From: Thiemannella venezuelensis
GTDB lineage: Bacteria; Actinomycetota; Actinomycetes; Streptosporangiales; Streptosporangiaceae
Length of the DNA stretch: 64,000 nucleotides
Assembly: GCF_014203605.1 (NCBI RefSeq)
Contig: NZ_JACHJJ010000034.1
Coordinates: forward strand, 1-64,000
Direction: 5' to 3'
In this document: in pieces, positions 1 to 7,795 of the stretch
Layout: each line of letters starts with the position of its first letter
How positions within the stretch are numbered: position 1 is the stretch's first letter
The notes under the pieces: model-generated
Database searches by the model: none
What the model saw: only the letters and a program-made list of their open reading frames with translations
What the model was told of the DNA's origin: nothing
Position numbers and translations under genes: made by a program

Positions 1-96
1 CTCCGCATTCACCAGATGCGGCGCCGAAAACGTCCGCGACACCGTCGAGACATGCACCCCCGACGCCCGCGCCACATCCCGGATCGTCACCGCCAT
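1..96 (-). CDS. LacI-family transcriptional regulator (N-terminal 32 residues, cut by window edge)
   Basis: Only the first 32 codons are inside the window. They encode a typical LacI helix-turn-helix: MAVTIRDVARASGVHVSTVS, continuing RTFSAP. The family consists of DNA-binding repressors whose C-terminal periplasmic-binding-like domain (outside the window) binds a sugar or sugar acid. The ATG at 96-94 follows a strong ribosome binding site (GGGAGGTGG just upstream). The gene diverges from a uronate degradation operon, and LacI-type operators lie in the shared intergenic region, so it is the likely local repressor of pectin/uronate genes. The family call is certain; ligand and targets are inferred from position and from the operator matches. 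Confidence 0.9.
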   Translation of the reverse strand, partial: MAVTIRDVARASGVHVSTVSRTFSAPHLVNAE

Positions 97-127
97 GACC
101 CACCTCCCGCACTCCGGCGCACCGTAA

Positions 128-141
128 CGCAGGCGGTTGCG
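128..141. promoter_or_regulatory. LacI-type operator in the regulator's own leader
   Basis: On the minus strand the site reads CGCAACCGCCTGCG, close to the TGCAACCGnTTGCA sequence repeated at 180-193, 288-301, 7687-7700 and 7762-7775. It lies 32 bases upstream of the regulator start codon, consistent with autoregulation. Confidence 0.55.
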
Positions 142-179
142 CCGCTACCAGAGACGGCTGAGGGCGATGACAGCGATGC

Positions 180-193
180 TGCGACCGGTTGCT
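180..193. promoter_or_regulatory. LacI-type operator, mid intergenic
   Basis: TGCGACCGGTTGCT has an ACCGGT palindromic core and matches the other four sites. It lies between the divergent regulator and the uronate operon and could serve either promoter. Confidence 0.55.
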
Positions 194-254
194 AGAAGCC
201 TCACGAAGATCCTGACAGAAACCTGCAGCTCACAGGGGTGCGGCAAATTAGCTC

Positions 255-301
255 TTGACGTTTCGGCCAGATGACGACACTGTGCAGTGCAACTGGTTGC
301 A
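255..301 (+). promoter_or_regulatory. Candidate operon promoter with LacI-type operator
   Basis: A TTGACG -35-like hexamer at 255-260 precedes a weak -10 region near 278-283. TGCAACTGGTTGCA follows at 288-301, with perfect six-base arms around a two-base centre. An operator just downstream of the -10 is the classical position for LacI-type repression of the uronate operon. The -10 assignment is weak. Confidence 0.55.
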
Positions 302-345
302 GTCTCCCGGGTTCCCCGGAGGCTGCCAGAAGGGAAAGACAACCC

Positions 346-1230
346 GTGAGCAGAACTCTTGTCACCGGGAGCGCAGGGCGCCTCGGGCGCAGCGTCGTGT
401 CCGCGCTCGCCGCGGCGGGGCACGAGGTCATCGGAGTGGACCGGGCGCCGGGCACCCCCGCCGACGCCGCCGCGACCCTCCCCGCCGACCTGACCGACCT
501 CGGCGAGGCGTACGAGGTGATCGCGAGGTTCCGGCCGGACGCCGTGCTGCACCTGGCCGCCATCGCCACCCCGTTCAGCCACAGCGACCAGGTGACCTTC
601 CGCACCAACACCCAGCTCGCCTTCAACGTGTGCGACGCGGCGGTGGCGCTGGGCGTGGGCAAGGTGATCGTCGCCAGCAGCCCGACCGTGATCGGGTACG
701 GCGCGCCGGGCGGCTGGACCCCCGCCTACCTGCCCCTCGACGAGGACCACCCGGCACGGCCGTGGAACGCCTACAACCTGTCCAAGCACGTCGCCGAGGA
801 GACGATGCGCTCCTTCGCCCGCGCCGCCACCGGCACGAAGCTCGCGGCGGTACGGCCCTGCTTCGTGATCGCGCCGGAGGAGTGGGAGGGCGCGCCGACC
901 CAGTCGGGCCACACGGTGACCGAGCGGCTGGACCGGCCCGAGATCGCCGGTGTCTCGCTGTTCAACTACATCGACGCCCGCGACGCGGCCGACCTGTTCA
1001 TCACCCTGCTCGACAAGCTGCCCGGGCTGCCGAACGGCGAGACCTTCTTCGCCGGGGCCGCCGACGCGCTGGCCCGCGAGCCGCTCGCGGAGCTGCTGCC
1101 GCAGGTCATCCCCTCCACCGCGGGCTTCGCCGACACCCTCACCGGCACCGCCCCCGCCTTCTCCTCCGCCAAGGCCGAGAAGCTGCTCGGCTGGCAGGCC
1201 AAGCGCAGCTGGCGCACCGAACTTTCCTGA
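346..1230 (+). CDS. NAD-dependent epimerase/dehydratase family protein, probably uronate dehydrogenase
   Basis: This is a 294-residue short-chain (extended SDR) enzyme with the nucleotide-binding motif TGSAGRLG near the N-terminus and a YxxxK catalytic pair (Y143, K147, in AYNLSK). Length and motifs fit uronate dehydrogenase (Udh), which oxidises D-galacturonate or D-glucuronate to the aldaro-lactone with NAD. The GTG at 346 is chosen because a purine-rich RBS (GAAGGGAAAG) precedes it. An in-frame ATG at 271 would place the start in front of the operator. It is the first gene of an operon with KdgD and an aldehyde dehydrogenase, which supports the uronate role. The family is certain, the exact substrate inferred. 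Confidence 0.75.
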   Translation: MSRTLVTGSAGRLGRSVVSALAAAGHEVIGVDRAPGTPADAAATLPADLTDLGEAYEVIARFRPDAVLHLAAIATPFSHSDQVTFRTNTQLAFNVCDAAVALGVGKVIVASSPTVIGYGAPGGWTPAYLPLDEDHPARPWNAYNLSKHVAEETMRSFARAATGTKLAAVRPCFVIAPEEWEGAPTQSGHTVTERLDRPEIAGVSLFNYIDARDAADLFITLLDKLPGLPNGETFFAGAADALAREPLAELLPQVIPSTAGFADTLTGTAPAFSSAKAEKLLGWQAKRSWRTELS

Positions 1231-1260
1231 TCTTTCCTGACGCAAGGAGCGACTGACACC

Positions 1261-2136
1261 ATGAATCTCAGCGGAGTGCTGTTCTTCCCCGTGACCCCGT
1301 TCGACGCCGAGGGCGCGCTGGCCGAGGACGTGCTCGCCGAGCACATCCGGCGCAACCTCGCGCACAACCCCGGCGGCGTCTTCGTGGCCTGCGGCACCGG
1401 GGAGTTCGCCGCGCTGTCGCAGGCCGAGCACGCCCGCGCCGTGGAGGTGGCGGTCAAGGAGGCCCAGGGCGCGGTGCCGGTGCTGGCCGGGGCCGGCGGC
1501 CCGCTCGGCGCCGCCCTGGAGCAGGCCCGCGCCGCCCGCGAGGCGGGCGCGGACGGCCTGCTGCTCATGCCGCCCTACCTGGCGCCGAGCTCCGGGCCCG
1601 GGTTCGCCGCGTACGTGCGCGCGATCGCCGCCGAGCTCCCCGTGATCGTCTACCAGCGCGGCCCGGTGGTGCTCGACCCCGCCGCGGTGGTGGAGCTGGC
1701 CCGCATCCCCGGCGTGTTCGGCCTGAAGGACGGCCTGGGCGACATCGACCGCATGCAGCGCACCGTGCTCGCGGTCCGCAGGGAGATCGGCCCGGACTTC
1801 ACCTTCTTCAACGGCCTGCCGACCGCCGAGCTGACCATGCCGGCCTACCGCGGCCTCGGCGTGGAGCTGTACTCCTCGGCGGTGTTCGCCTTCGCCCCCG
1901 AGATCGCCACCGCCTACTTCAACGGCGACGACCGGCTGCTGACGGAGTTCTACGCGCCCCTGGTCGAGCTGCGCAGCAAGGCCCCGGGCTACGCGGTCTC
2001 CCTGGTCAAGGCCGGGCTGCGGCTGCGCGGCCTGGACGTCGGCCCGGTCCGCGCCCCGCTGACCGACCTCACCCCGGAGCACCTGGCCGAGCTCGACGGG
2101 CTGCTCAAGCACGGCCTCGCCCTGGTGGGCGCATGA
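1261..2136 (+). CDS. kdgD: 5-dehydro-4-deoxyglucarate dehydratase (KdgD)
   Basis: This 291-residue protein belongs to the dihydrodipicolinate synthase/N-acetylneuraminate lyase family of TIM-barrel, Schiff-base enzymes. The Schiff-base lysine is K156 in VFGLKDGLGD and the catalytic tyrosine is Y131 in VIVYQRG. KdgD dehydrates and decarboxylates 5-keto-4-deoxyglucarate to 2,5-dioxovalerate in the oxidative uronate pathway. The N-terminus LSGVLFFPVTPFD and the aldehyde dehydrogenase of matching specificity downstream support KdgD over DapA. AAGGAG lies upstream of the ATG, and the stop overlaps the next start by four bases (ATGA). Confidence 0.85.
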   Translation: MNLSGVLFFPVTPFDAEGALAEDVLAEHIRRNLAHNPGGVFVACGTGEFAALSQAEHARAVEVAVKEAQGAVPVLAGAGGPLGAALEQARAAREAGADGLLLMPPYLAPSSGPGFAAYVRAIAAELPVIVYQRGPVVLDPAAVVELARIPGVFGLKDGLGDIDRMQRTVLAVRREIGPDFTFFNGLPTAELTMPAYRGLGVELYSSAVFAFAPEIATAYFNGDDRLLTEFYAPLVELRSKAPGYAVSLVKAGLRLRGLDVGPVRAPLTDLTPEHLAELDGLLKHGLALVGA

Positions 2137-3185
2137 TCAAGGACCTGCGGACCACCCTGCGGTCGGCGCCGCTGCGCCGGCCGTGGGGTGCGGACGTGCC
2201 GTACAACCACGTGATCGTGTGCGAGGTCGAGCTGGAGGACGGGCGGACCGGCACCGGCTTCTCCTGGACCCCGCAGATCGGGGCGCACGCCGTGCAGGCC
2301 CTGCTCGACCACGACGTCCGCGAGGCGCTGACCGGCCTGCCCGCCCACCCGGAGCTGGTGTGGGACCGGCTCGCCGTGCACCTGAGCGAGGCCGGGCGCG
2401 GCGGGCTGGCCACGGTCGCGATGGCCGGGGTCGACCTGGCGCTGTGGGACCTGCGCTGTGGGGCGTCGCCCCTGGCCGAGGTGCTCGGCCCGCGCCGGGA
2501 GAGCGTCCCGGTGTACGGCAGCGGCGTCAACCTGCACTACTCCCTTCAGGAGCTGGTCGAGCAGGCCGGCCGCTGGAAGGCCGCGGGCCACCCCGCCGTC
2601 AAGATCAAGGTGGGCAGGCCCGACCTCGCCGAGGACGTCGAGCGGGTCGCCGCGGTCCGCGAGGTGATCGGCCCGGACACGATCCTGATGATCGACGCCA
2701 ACCAGCGCTGGGACCTGCACCGGGCCCGCCGCGCGATCGCCGCGCTGGAGCCGTACGGCCTGCACTGGATCGAGGAGCCGCTGCCCGCCGACGACGTCGC
2801 CGCCTACGCCGAGCTGCGGCGGAGCATCGGCGTGCCGGTGGCGGCGGGTGAGAACGTCTACACCGTCCACGGCTTCCGCGACCTGCTCGTCGCGGGCGCG
2901 TGCGACGTGCTCCAGCCGAACGTGGTCAGGGTCGGCGGGATCACCCCGTTCCTGCGCGTGGCCGAGCTGGCCCGCGCCTTCGACGTGCCCGTCTACCCGC
3001 ACCTGCTGACCGAGCTGTCGGGGCAGCTGGCCCTGGCCCTGCACCACCCGGCCATGGTGGAGCTGGTCGAGGACGCCTCCCTGACCGACCTCGGGCTGCT
3101 GGCCGAGCCGTACCCGGTGCGGATCGGCGGCGCGGAGCTGCGCTCGGCGGGCAACCCGGGGCTGGGGCTGACATGGGCCCGGTGA
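2133..3185 (+). CDS. Enolase-superfamily (mandelate racemase/muconate lactonizing) enzyme, likely aldaro-lactone cycloisomerase or aldarate dehydratase
   Basis: This 350-residue protein has the enolase-superfamily layout: capping domain, then a beta-barrel with catalytic lysines K157 and K159 (KIK), metal ligands D188 (IDAN), E214 (WIEEP) and E240 (GEN), and a late histidine H290 (YPHLL). Members of this subgroup dehydrate glucarate/galactarate or isomerise galactaro-1,4-lactone. Placed between a uronate dehydrogenase-like gene and KdgD, either activity would yield 5-keto-4-deoxyglucarate. The cycloisomerase option would remove the need for a separate lactonase. Its start overlaps the kdgD stop, so the two are translationally coupled. 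Family certain, reaction inferred. Confidence 0.75.
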   Translation: MIKDLRTTLRSAPLRRPWGADVPYNHVIVCEVELEDGRTGTGFSWTPQIGAHAVQALLDHDVREALTGLPAHPELVWDRLAVHLSEAGRGGLATVAMAGVDLALWDLRCGASPLAEVLGPRRESVPVYGSGVNLHYSLQELVEQAGRWKAAGHPAVKIKVGRPDLAEDVERVAAVREVIGPDTILMIDANQRWDLHRARRAIAALEPYGLHWIEEPLPADDVAAYAELRRSIGVPVAAGENVYTVHGFRDLLVAGACDVLQPNVVRVGGITPFLRVAELARAFDVPVYPHLLTELSGQLALALHHPAMVELVEDASLTDLGLLAEPYPVRIGGAELRSAGNPGLGLTWAR

Positions 3186-3265
3186 CCGGACCGGTGACGG
3201 ACCTGATGGCAACTCCGATGACGGGCAGGGTGGCGGGCAGCGCGATGGGCGGGGAGAATCCCGGC

Positions 3266-4396
3266 GTGACCAGGGTTGTGCTCGCGGGCGCGTACGGCCA
3301 CGGCCGCTCGCATCTGGAGAACCTGCGCCGCCTGACCGCGCAGGGCCTGGTCGAGCTGGCCGGGGTCTGCGACGTGCGCCCCGTGGAGGCGGAGTGGCTG
3401 CACGGCCTGGGCTCTCCCGCGCAGGCGCACCCCGACGACCTGGCCGGGCTGGTCGAGCGCACCGGCGCGGAGATCACGATCCTGTGCACGCCCATCAACA
3501 CCCACGCCGACCTCGCGGTGACCGCGCTGCGCGCGGGCTCCCACCTGCTGCTGGAGAAGCCCCCCGCGGCCTCTCTGGCCGCCTTCGAGCGCATCGCCGC
3601 CGCCGTCGGGGAGACCGGCCTGGCCTGCCAGGTCGGCTTCCAGAGCCTCGGCTCCGCCGCGGTCCCCGCACTGCGCGAGCTGATCGCCTCCGGCGGGCTC
3701 GGCGAGGTGCGCGGCATCGGGGTGGCGGGGGCCTGGGAGCGGCCCGCCGAGTACTTCACCCGCTCGTCCTGGTCCGGCCGGCGGCGGCTGGACGGGCAGG
3801 ACGTGGTGGACGGCGCGCTCACCAACCCGTTCGCGCACGCCACGGCCACCGCGCTGGCGGTCGCCGGGGCCGAGGAGCTCGGCTCGGTCGCCTCGGTCGA
3901 GCTGGAGCTGTTCCACGCCAACCCGATCGAGGCCGACGACACCGCCGCGGCCCGGATCCGCCTGGCGGACGGCCGGGCGATCACGGTGGCCGTGACGCTG
4001 TGCGCGACGGGGCGGAGCGAGCCGTACCTGATCGTGCACGGCTCGGCGGGCACGGCCCGGCTGACCTACACCACCGACGACCTCGACGGGACCGTCCACC
4101 CCCGGGCGAACCTGCTGGAGAACCTCGTCGAGCACGTCAGGACCGGCGCGGAGCTGCTGGTCCCGCTGGCCCGCACCGGCGCGTTCATGGAGTTCATGGA
4201 GGCGGTACGGCTGGCGCCCGACCCGCTGCCGATCTCCGACGGGCACCAGACGCTCCACCCCGACCGGCGCGAGCTGCCCGGCATCCGGGAGCTGACGGAC
4301 CTCAGCGCCGAGCGGATGGCCCTGTTCTCGGAGCTGGGCACGCCGTGGGCGGCCGCCCCGGAGCCGGCCGCCGCCCCGGGAGCCGCACGTGGATGA
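3266..4396 (+). CDS. Gfo/Idh/MocA family oxidoreductase
   Basis: This predicted NAD(P)-dependent sugar oxidoreductase has about 376 residues. The N-terminal Rossmann segment VVLAGAYGHGR is followed by the family's ExP lysine motif at LLLEKPP (K98) and a C-terminal alpha/beta substrate domain. GTG 3266 is preferred because GGGGAG lies nine bases upstream and the Rossmann strand then starts the protein. In-frame ATGs at 3173, 3206 and 3245 would add a Thr/Gly-rich tail without homology signal. It overlaps the next gene by eight bases. The family acts on sugars, inositols or sugar acids; here a pectin-derived substrate is likely but unproven. Confidence 0.8.
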   Translation: MTRVVLAGAYGHGRSHLENLRRLTAQGLVELAGVCDVRPVEAEWLHGLGSPAQAHPDDLAGLVERTGAEITILCTPINTHADLAVTALRAGSHLLLEKPPAASLAAFERIAAAVGETGLACQVGFQSLGSAAVPALRELIASGGLGEVRGIGVAGAWERPAEYFTRSSWSGRRRLDGQDVVDGALTNPFAHATATALAVAGAEELGSVASVELELFHANPIEADDTAAARIRLADGRAITVAVTLCATGRSEPYLIVHGSAGTARLTYTTDDLDGTVHPRANLLENLVEHVRTGAELLVPLARTGAFMEFMEAVRLAPDPLPISDGHQTLHPDRRELPGIRELTDLSAERMALFSELGTPWAAAPEPAAAPGAARG

Positions 4397-5345
4397 GACG
4401 ACCACCGGACAAGCGCAGGGGAGCGAGACGGTCATGCGGGAGACGCACGCGGACGAGACGGCCGCACGGGAGCGGGCGGGCGGCACGGCCGTCCGCGAAC
4501 TGCGGGTCGCGGGCACGCCGGTGGCCTCCTACGTGTGGGAGCCCGACCTGCCGCCGGCCGACGCGCCGCGGCCGTACCTGCACCCGGTGCGCACGCTCGC
4601 GGGCACGGCGGTGACCGAGTACCGCCCCGACGACCACGTCCACCACCTGGGGGTCAGCCTGGCCGTCGCGGACGTCGGCGGGGTGAACTTCTGGGGTGGC
4701 CGGACCTTCGTCCGCGACCGGGGCGCCACCTGGCTGGACGATCACGGCCGCCAGCGGCACGACGCCTTCGACGAGCTTCCCGGCGGGTTCGGGGAGCTCC
4801 TGACCTGGATCGGTCCCGACGGCGCGACCGTCGCCCGCGAGGAGCGGACCGTGCTGGCCCGACCGGTGGCCGGGAAGACCCCGGCGGGTGCGTGGGCGCT
4901 GGACTTCTCCTTCGCGCTCACCGTGCGCGAGCCGCTGGAGATCAAGAGCTCGGCGTGCAAGGGACGGCCCGGGGCCGGGTACGGCGGGTTCTTCTGGCGC
5001 GCCCCCAAGGACGCGGCGGGCCTGGCCGTGTTCACCGGCGAGGGCGAGGGCGAGACCGCCGTGCACGGCAGCCGCACACCCTGGCTGGCGCTGGTCTCGG
5101 ACGCCTGGAGCCTGGTCTTCGTCCAGGCCGGGCCCGTGGACCCGTGGTTCGTGCGGGTCGCCGAGTATCCCGGGGTCGGCCCCGCGCTGGCCTGGGACCG
5201 GCCGCTGGCCGTCGCGGACACGCTGCGGCGGCGGGTGGTGACGGCCGTGGCGGACGGGCGGCTGGACAGGGCCGCCGCCGCGGAGCTGGCGGCAACGGCG
5301 GCGGACCTGCCGGACCCGGCCGGGACCGCGGAGACGGCGCCGTGA
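4389..5345 (+). CDS. PmoA-like (DUF6807) family protein
   Basis: This protein of about 318 residues matches the DUF6807/PmoA-related fold seen in carbohydrate catabolic operons, with features such as HPVRTL, DHVHHLGV, NFWGGRTF and a late WF-V-R motif (DPWFVRVAEYPG). No catalytic function is established for the family; it may act on or bind a sugar derivative in the cytoplasm. GTG 4389 overlaps the preceding stop. ATG 4434, with AGGGGAG upstream, is an equally good start and would drop an unconserved Thr/Glu/Arg-rich stretch. The four-base GTGA overlap with the next gene shows tight coupling within the operon. Confidence 0.65.
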   Translation: MDETTTGQAQGSETVMRETHADETAARERAGGTAVRELRVAGTPVASYVWEPDLPPADAPRPYLHPVRTLAGTAVTEYRPDDHVHHLGVSLAVADVGGVNFWGGRTFVRDRGATWLDDHGRQRHDAFDELPGGFGELLTWIGPDGATVAREERTVLARPVAGKTPAGAWALDFSFALTVREPLEIKSSACKGRPGAGYGGFFWRAPKDAAGLAVFTGEGEGETAVHGSRTPWLALVSDAWSLVFVQAGPVDPWFVRVAEYPGVGPALAWDRPLAVADTLRRRVVTAVADGRLDRAAAAELAATAADLPDPAGTAETAP

Positions 5346-7507
5346 AGGTCTTCGTCGCGGGCGACTCCACCGCCGCCACCTACCCGGTCACGCTCGCGCC
5401 GCAGGCGGGCTGGGGACAGGCGCTCCCGCTGTTCTGGGACGTGCCCGTGGTCAACGAGGCCATCCCCGGCGCCAGCGCGCGCAGCTCGATCGAGCGCCTG
5501 GGGATGTACGAGCGGATCATGGCCGCCATCGGGCCGGGCGACCTCCTGCTGATCTGCTTCGGCCACAACGATCCCAAGCACGACCAGGGCCGCTTCTCCG
5601 CGCCGTTCACCGGCTACCGGGACTTCCTGCGCCGCTACATCGACGGGGCCCGCGAGCGGGGCGCGCGCCCCGTGCTGGTCACCTCCGTGGAGCGGCGCAC
5701 CTGCGGCCCGGAGGGGACGCACGGCTCCTACCCCGAGGCGATGCGGGCCCTGGCCGCCGCCGAAGAGGTGCCGCTGGTCGACCTGCAGGCCGCCAGCCTC
5801 CGGCGCTGGCGGGAGCTCGGCCCGGAGACGACCAAGGAGCTGTTCCTCTGGCTCGCCCCGCACCCCAACTACCCGGACGGCAGCGCCGACGACACCCACT
5901 TCACCGGGCGCGGCGCGATCGAGGCGGCCCGGCTGCTGCTGGAGGCGGCGGGCGACCTGCTCCCGCCCGCCGTCCGTACCCCCCAAGCCGACCTCATGGA
6001 TTGGAGACCTGTCATGTCCGTGTGGAGCATCGACGCCCGCTCGGGTGAGCGGCGCCGCGAGTTCGCCTCCACCAGTGCCGAGGAGCTCGGCCTGGCCTGC
6101 CGCCGCGCCCACGAGCTGCTGTCCCGGCTGGACGAGGCCGGACCGCAGGGGCGGGCCGCGCTGCTTTCGGCCATGGCCGACGCCCTGGACGAGCGGGTGG
6201 ACGCCCTGGTCGCCGCCGCCGACGCCGAGACCGCGCTCGGCCTGCCCCGGCTGACCGGGGAGGTCGCCCGGACCAGCGGCCAGCTGCGCCTGTTCGCCGA
6301 GGTGCTGCGCGAGGGCTCCTTCCTCGACGTCCGGCTCGACGGCGCCGACGGGGTCAAGCCGGACCTGCGCCGGATGAACATCCCGGTCGGCGTGGTCGGC
6401 GTCTTCTCCGCCAGCAACTTCCCCTTCGCCTTCAGCGTCGGCGGCGGCGACACCGCCAGCGCGCTGGCCGCGGGCTGCCCGGTCGTCGTCAAGGCGCACT
6501 CCCTGCACCCGGAGACCTCCGAGCTGACCCTGGCCGCCCTCCAGGAAGGCGCCCGCGCGGCGGGTTTCCCCGCCGAGGTCGTCCAGCTCGTCCACGGCCG
6601 TGAAGCGGGGGTCGCGCTGGTCAACAATCCCCTGGTCAAGGCGGTCGGGTTCACCGGGTCGATCGGCGGCGGGCGCTTCCTGTACGACGTGGCCAAGGCC
6701 CGTCCCGAGCCGATCCCGTTCTACGGCGAGCTGGGCAGCCTCAATCCGTTCGTCATCACGCCCGGCGCGGTGGAACGCCGCACCGAGGAGATCGCGGCCG
6801 GACTCGTGGCCTCGGCGACGCTGGGCGCGGGGCAGTTCTGCGTCAAGCCCGGCCTCGTCCTGGCCCCGGAGGGCAGCGGGCTGGTCGAGGCGATGGCGGG
6901 GCACCTCACCGAGCTGGGCCCGCAGGTGCTGCTCGGTGACAGCATCAGGGAGAGCTTCGAGTCGGGCGCGAGCGAGCGGGAGGCCGTCCCGGGCCTGCGC
7001 GTGGCGGCCACCGGGCAGGTGGGCGACAACGAGCGGCAGGTGACGGCGCGGCTGATGACCGGGCCCATCTCCCTCCTGGACAGCACCGAGCTGCTGATGG
7101 AGGAGTGCTTCGGGCCGATGACCGTGGTGCTCACCTACGACAGCGAGGACCAGCTGACCGAGGCGCTGGCCGCCGCCCCCGGCAACCTGACCGCGACCCT
7201 GCACAGTGAGCCCGAGGAGGAGAAGCTGGCCTCCCGGATCACGGCGGTGATGCGGGACCGGGCGGGCCGGCTGGTCTTCGACGCCTACCCGACCGGGGTC
7301 GCGGTCGGCTGGGCGCAGCAGCACGGGGGGCCGTACCCGGCGACCACCGAACCGTCGACCACCTCGGTCGGCAGCGCGGCGATCTTCCGGTTCCTGCGGC
7401 CGGTCGTCTACCAGAACTGCCCGGCGCACCTGCTGCCCGAGGCGCTGCGGGACGGCAACCCGTGGCGGCTCCCCCGCCGCCTGGACGGAGTGCTCACGCA
7501 GCCCTGA
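5342..7507 (+). CDS. Bifunctional fusion: SGNH rhamnogalacturonan acetylesterase-like domain + 2,5-dioxovalerate (alpha-ketoglutaric semialdehyde) dehydrogenase
   Basis: One open frame of 721 residues with no stop between two complete domains. Residues 1-210 form an SGNH hydrolase: GDST with nucleophile S9, FGHND, and DDTH with H186, as in rhamnogalacturonan acetylesterases. From residue 225 an entire aldehyde dehydrogenase follows (about 497 residues counted from its internal ATG at 6014). It has E239 in FYGELGSLNPF and C276 in GQFCVKPG, in internal numbering; this cysteine context is typical of KGSA dehydrogenases that make 2-oxoglutarate. An RBS-like GGAG precedes ATG 6014, so a separate dehydrogenase could also be made. 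No signal peptide is visible. Whether the fusion is real or a lost stop is open. Confidence 0.75.
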   Translation: MKVFVAGDSTAATYPVTLAPQAGWGQALPLFWDVPVVNEAIPGASARSSIERLGMYERIMAAIGPGDLLLICFGHNDPKHDQGRFSAPFTGYRDFLRRYIDGARERGARPVLVTSVERRTCGPEGTHGSYPEAMRALAAAEEVPLVDLQAASLRRWRELGPETTKELFLWLAPHPNYPDGSADDTHFTGRGAIEAARLLLEAAGDLLPPAVRTPQADLMDWRPVMSVWSIDARSGERRREFASTSAEELGLACRRAHELLSRLDEAGPQGRAALLSAMADALDERVDALVAAADAETALGLPRLTGEVARTSGQLRLFAEVLREGSFLDVRLDGADGVKPDLRRMNIPVGVVGVFSASNFPFAFSVGGGDTASALAAGCPVVVKAHSLHPETSELTLAALQEGARAAGFPAEVVQLVHGREAGVALVNNPLVKAVGFTGSIGGGRFLYDVAKARPEPIPFYGELGSLNPFVITPGAVERRTEEIAAGLVASATLGAGQFCVKPGLVLAPEGSGLVEAMAGHLTELGPQVLLGDSIRESFESGASEREAVPGLRVAATGQVGDNERQVTARLMTGPISLLDSTELLMEECFGPMTVVLTYDSEDQLTEALAAAPGNLTATLHSEPEEEKLASRITAVMRDRAGRLVFDAYPTGVAVGWAQQHGGPYPATTEPSTTSVGSAAIFRFLRPVVYQNCPAHLLPEALRDGNPWRLPRRLDGVLTQP
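6003..6016 (+). promoter_or_regulatory. Internal ribosome binding site and ATG of the dehydrogenase part
   Basis: GGAG at 6003-6006 lies seven bases before ATG 6014, exactly where free-standing dehydrogenases of this family begin. It could give a second, shorter product from the fused frame. Confidence 0.5.
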
Positions 7508-7626
7508 CGGCGCGCCGGGGCGACCCGCCCCGGCGGTGCTCCGAGGGCGCGCCGGCGTCCCGCCCGCCCCTGCCCGACCAGACCCTCTCCCCTGGAGGCT
7601 CCGGCTCCGCACCCCGATCCGACCCT

Positions 7627-7662
7627 CGCGACCCCGGCGGGCTCACCGCTTCCGGGGTCGCG
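7627..7662 (+). terminator. Perfect 11-bp stem hairpin closing the uronate operon
   Basis: CGCGACCCCGG (7627-7637) pairs perfectly with CCGGGGTCGCG (7652-7662) around a 14-base loop, about 120 bases after the dehydrogenase stop. There is no T-tract, as is common in GC-rich actinobacteria. Confidence 0.6.
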
Positions 7663-7686
7663 GTCATGCCCGAATTCAAGGATTGA

Positions 7687-7700
7687 TGCAACCGCTTGTA
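7687..7700. promoter_or_regulatory. LacI-type operator upstream of pectinase
   Basis: TGCAACCGCTTGTA matches the operator consensus shared with the regulator region. Its centre is 75 bases from the operator at 7762-7775, a spacing compatible with looping. Confidence 0.6.
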
Positions 7701-7728
7701 ATCCACATGCGCTATTTCTCAGGATCTA

Positions 7729-7754
7729 TTGACGTGAATTAGGGATTACGTCAA
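7729..7754 (+). promoter_or_regulatory. Inverted repeat TTGACGT-N12-ACGTCAA with -35-like element
   Basis: A perfect seven-base inverted repeat lies between two LacI-type operators in the pectinase leader. Its left arm contains a TTGACG -35-like hexamer. It may be the promoter and/or a second regulator's site. Confidence 0.4.
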
Positions 7755-7761
7755 CGTTTCA

Positions 7762-7775
7762 TGCAACCGATTGCC
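7762..7775. promoter_or_regulatory. LacI-type operator just before the pectinase start
   Basis: TGCAACCGATTGCC ends 20 bases before the ATG at 7796 and keeps the CAACCG core of the other sites. A repressor bound here would block transcription of the pectinase gene. Confidence 0.6.
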
Positions 7776-7795
7776 GCTCCTCCTCAAGGTTGCAC

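Noticed and set aside
145-2112. Long minus-strand frame across the epimerase and kdgD genes
   Set aside because: Composition is Gly/Arg/Val/Gln-rich without motifs; it is the antisense shadow of two well-supported genes.
4742-7612. 956-codon minus-strand frame
   Set aside because: Antisense shadow of the PmoA-like and SGNH-dehydrogenase genes; no domain or ribosome site.
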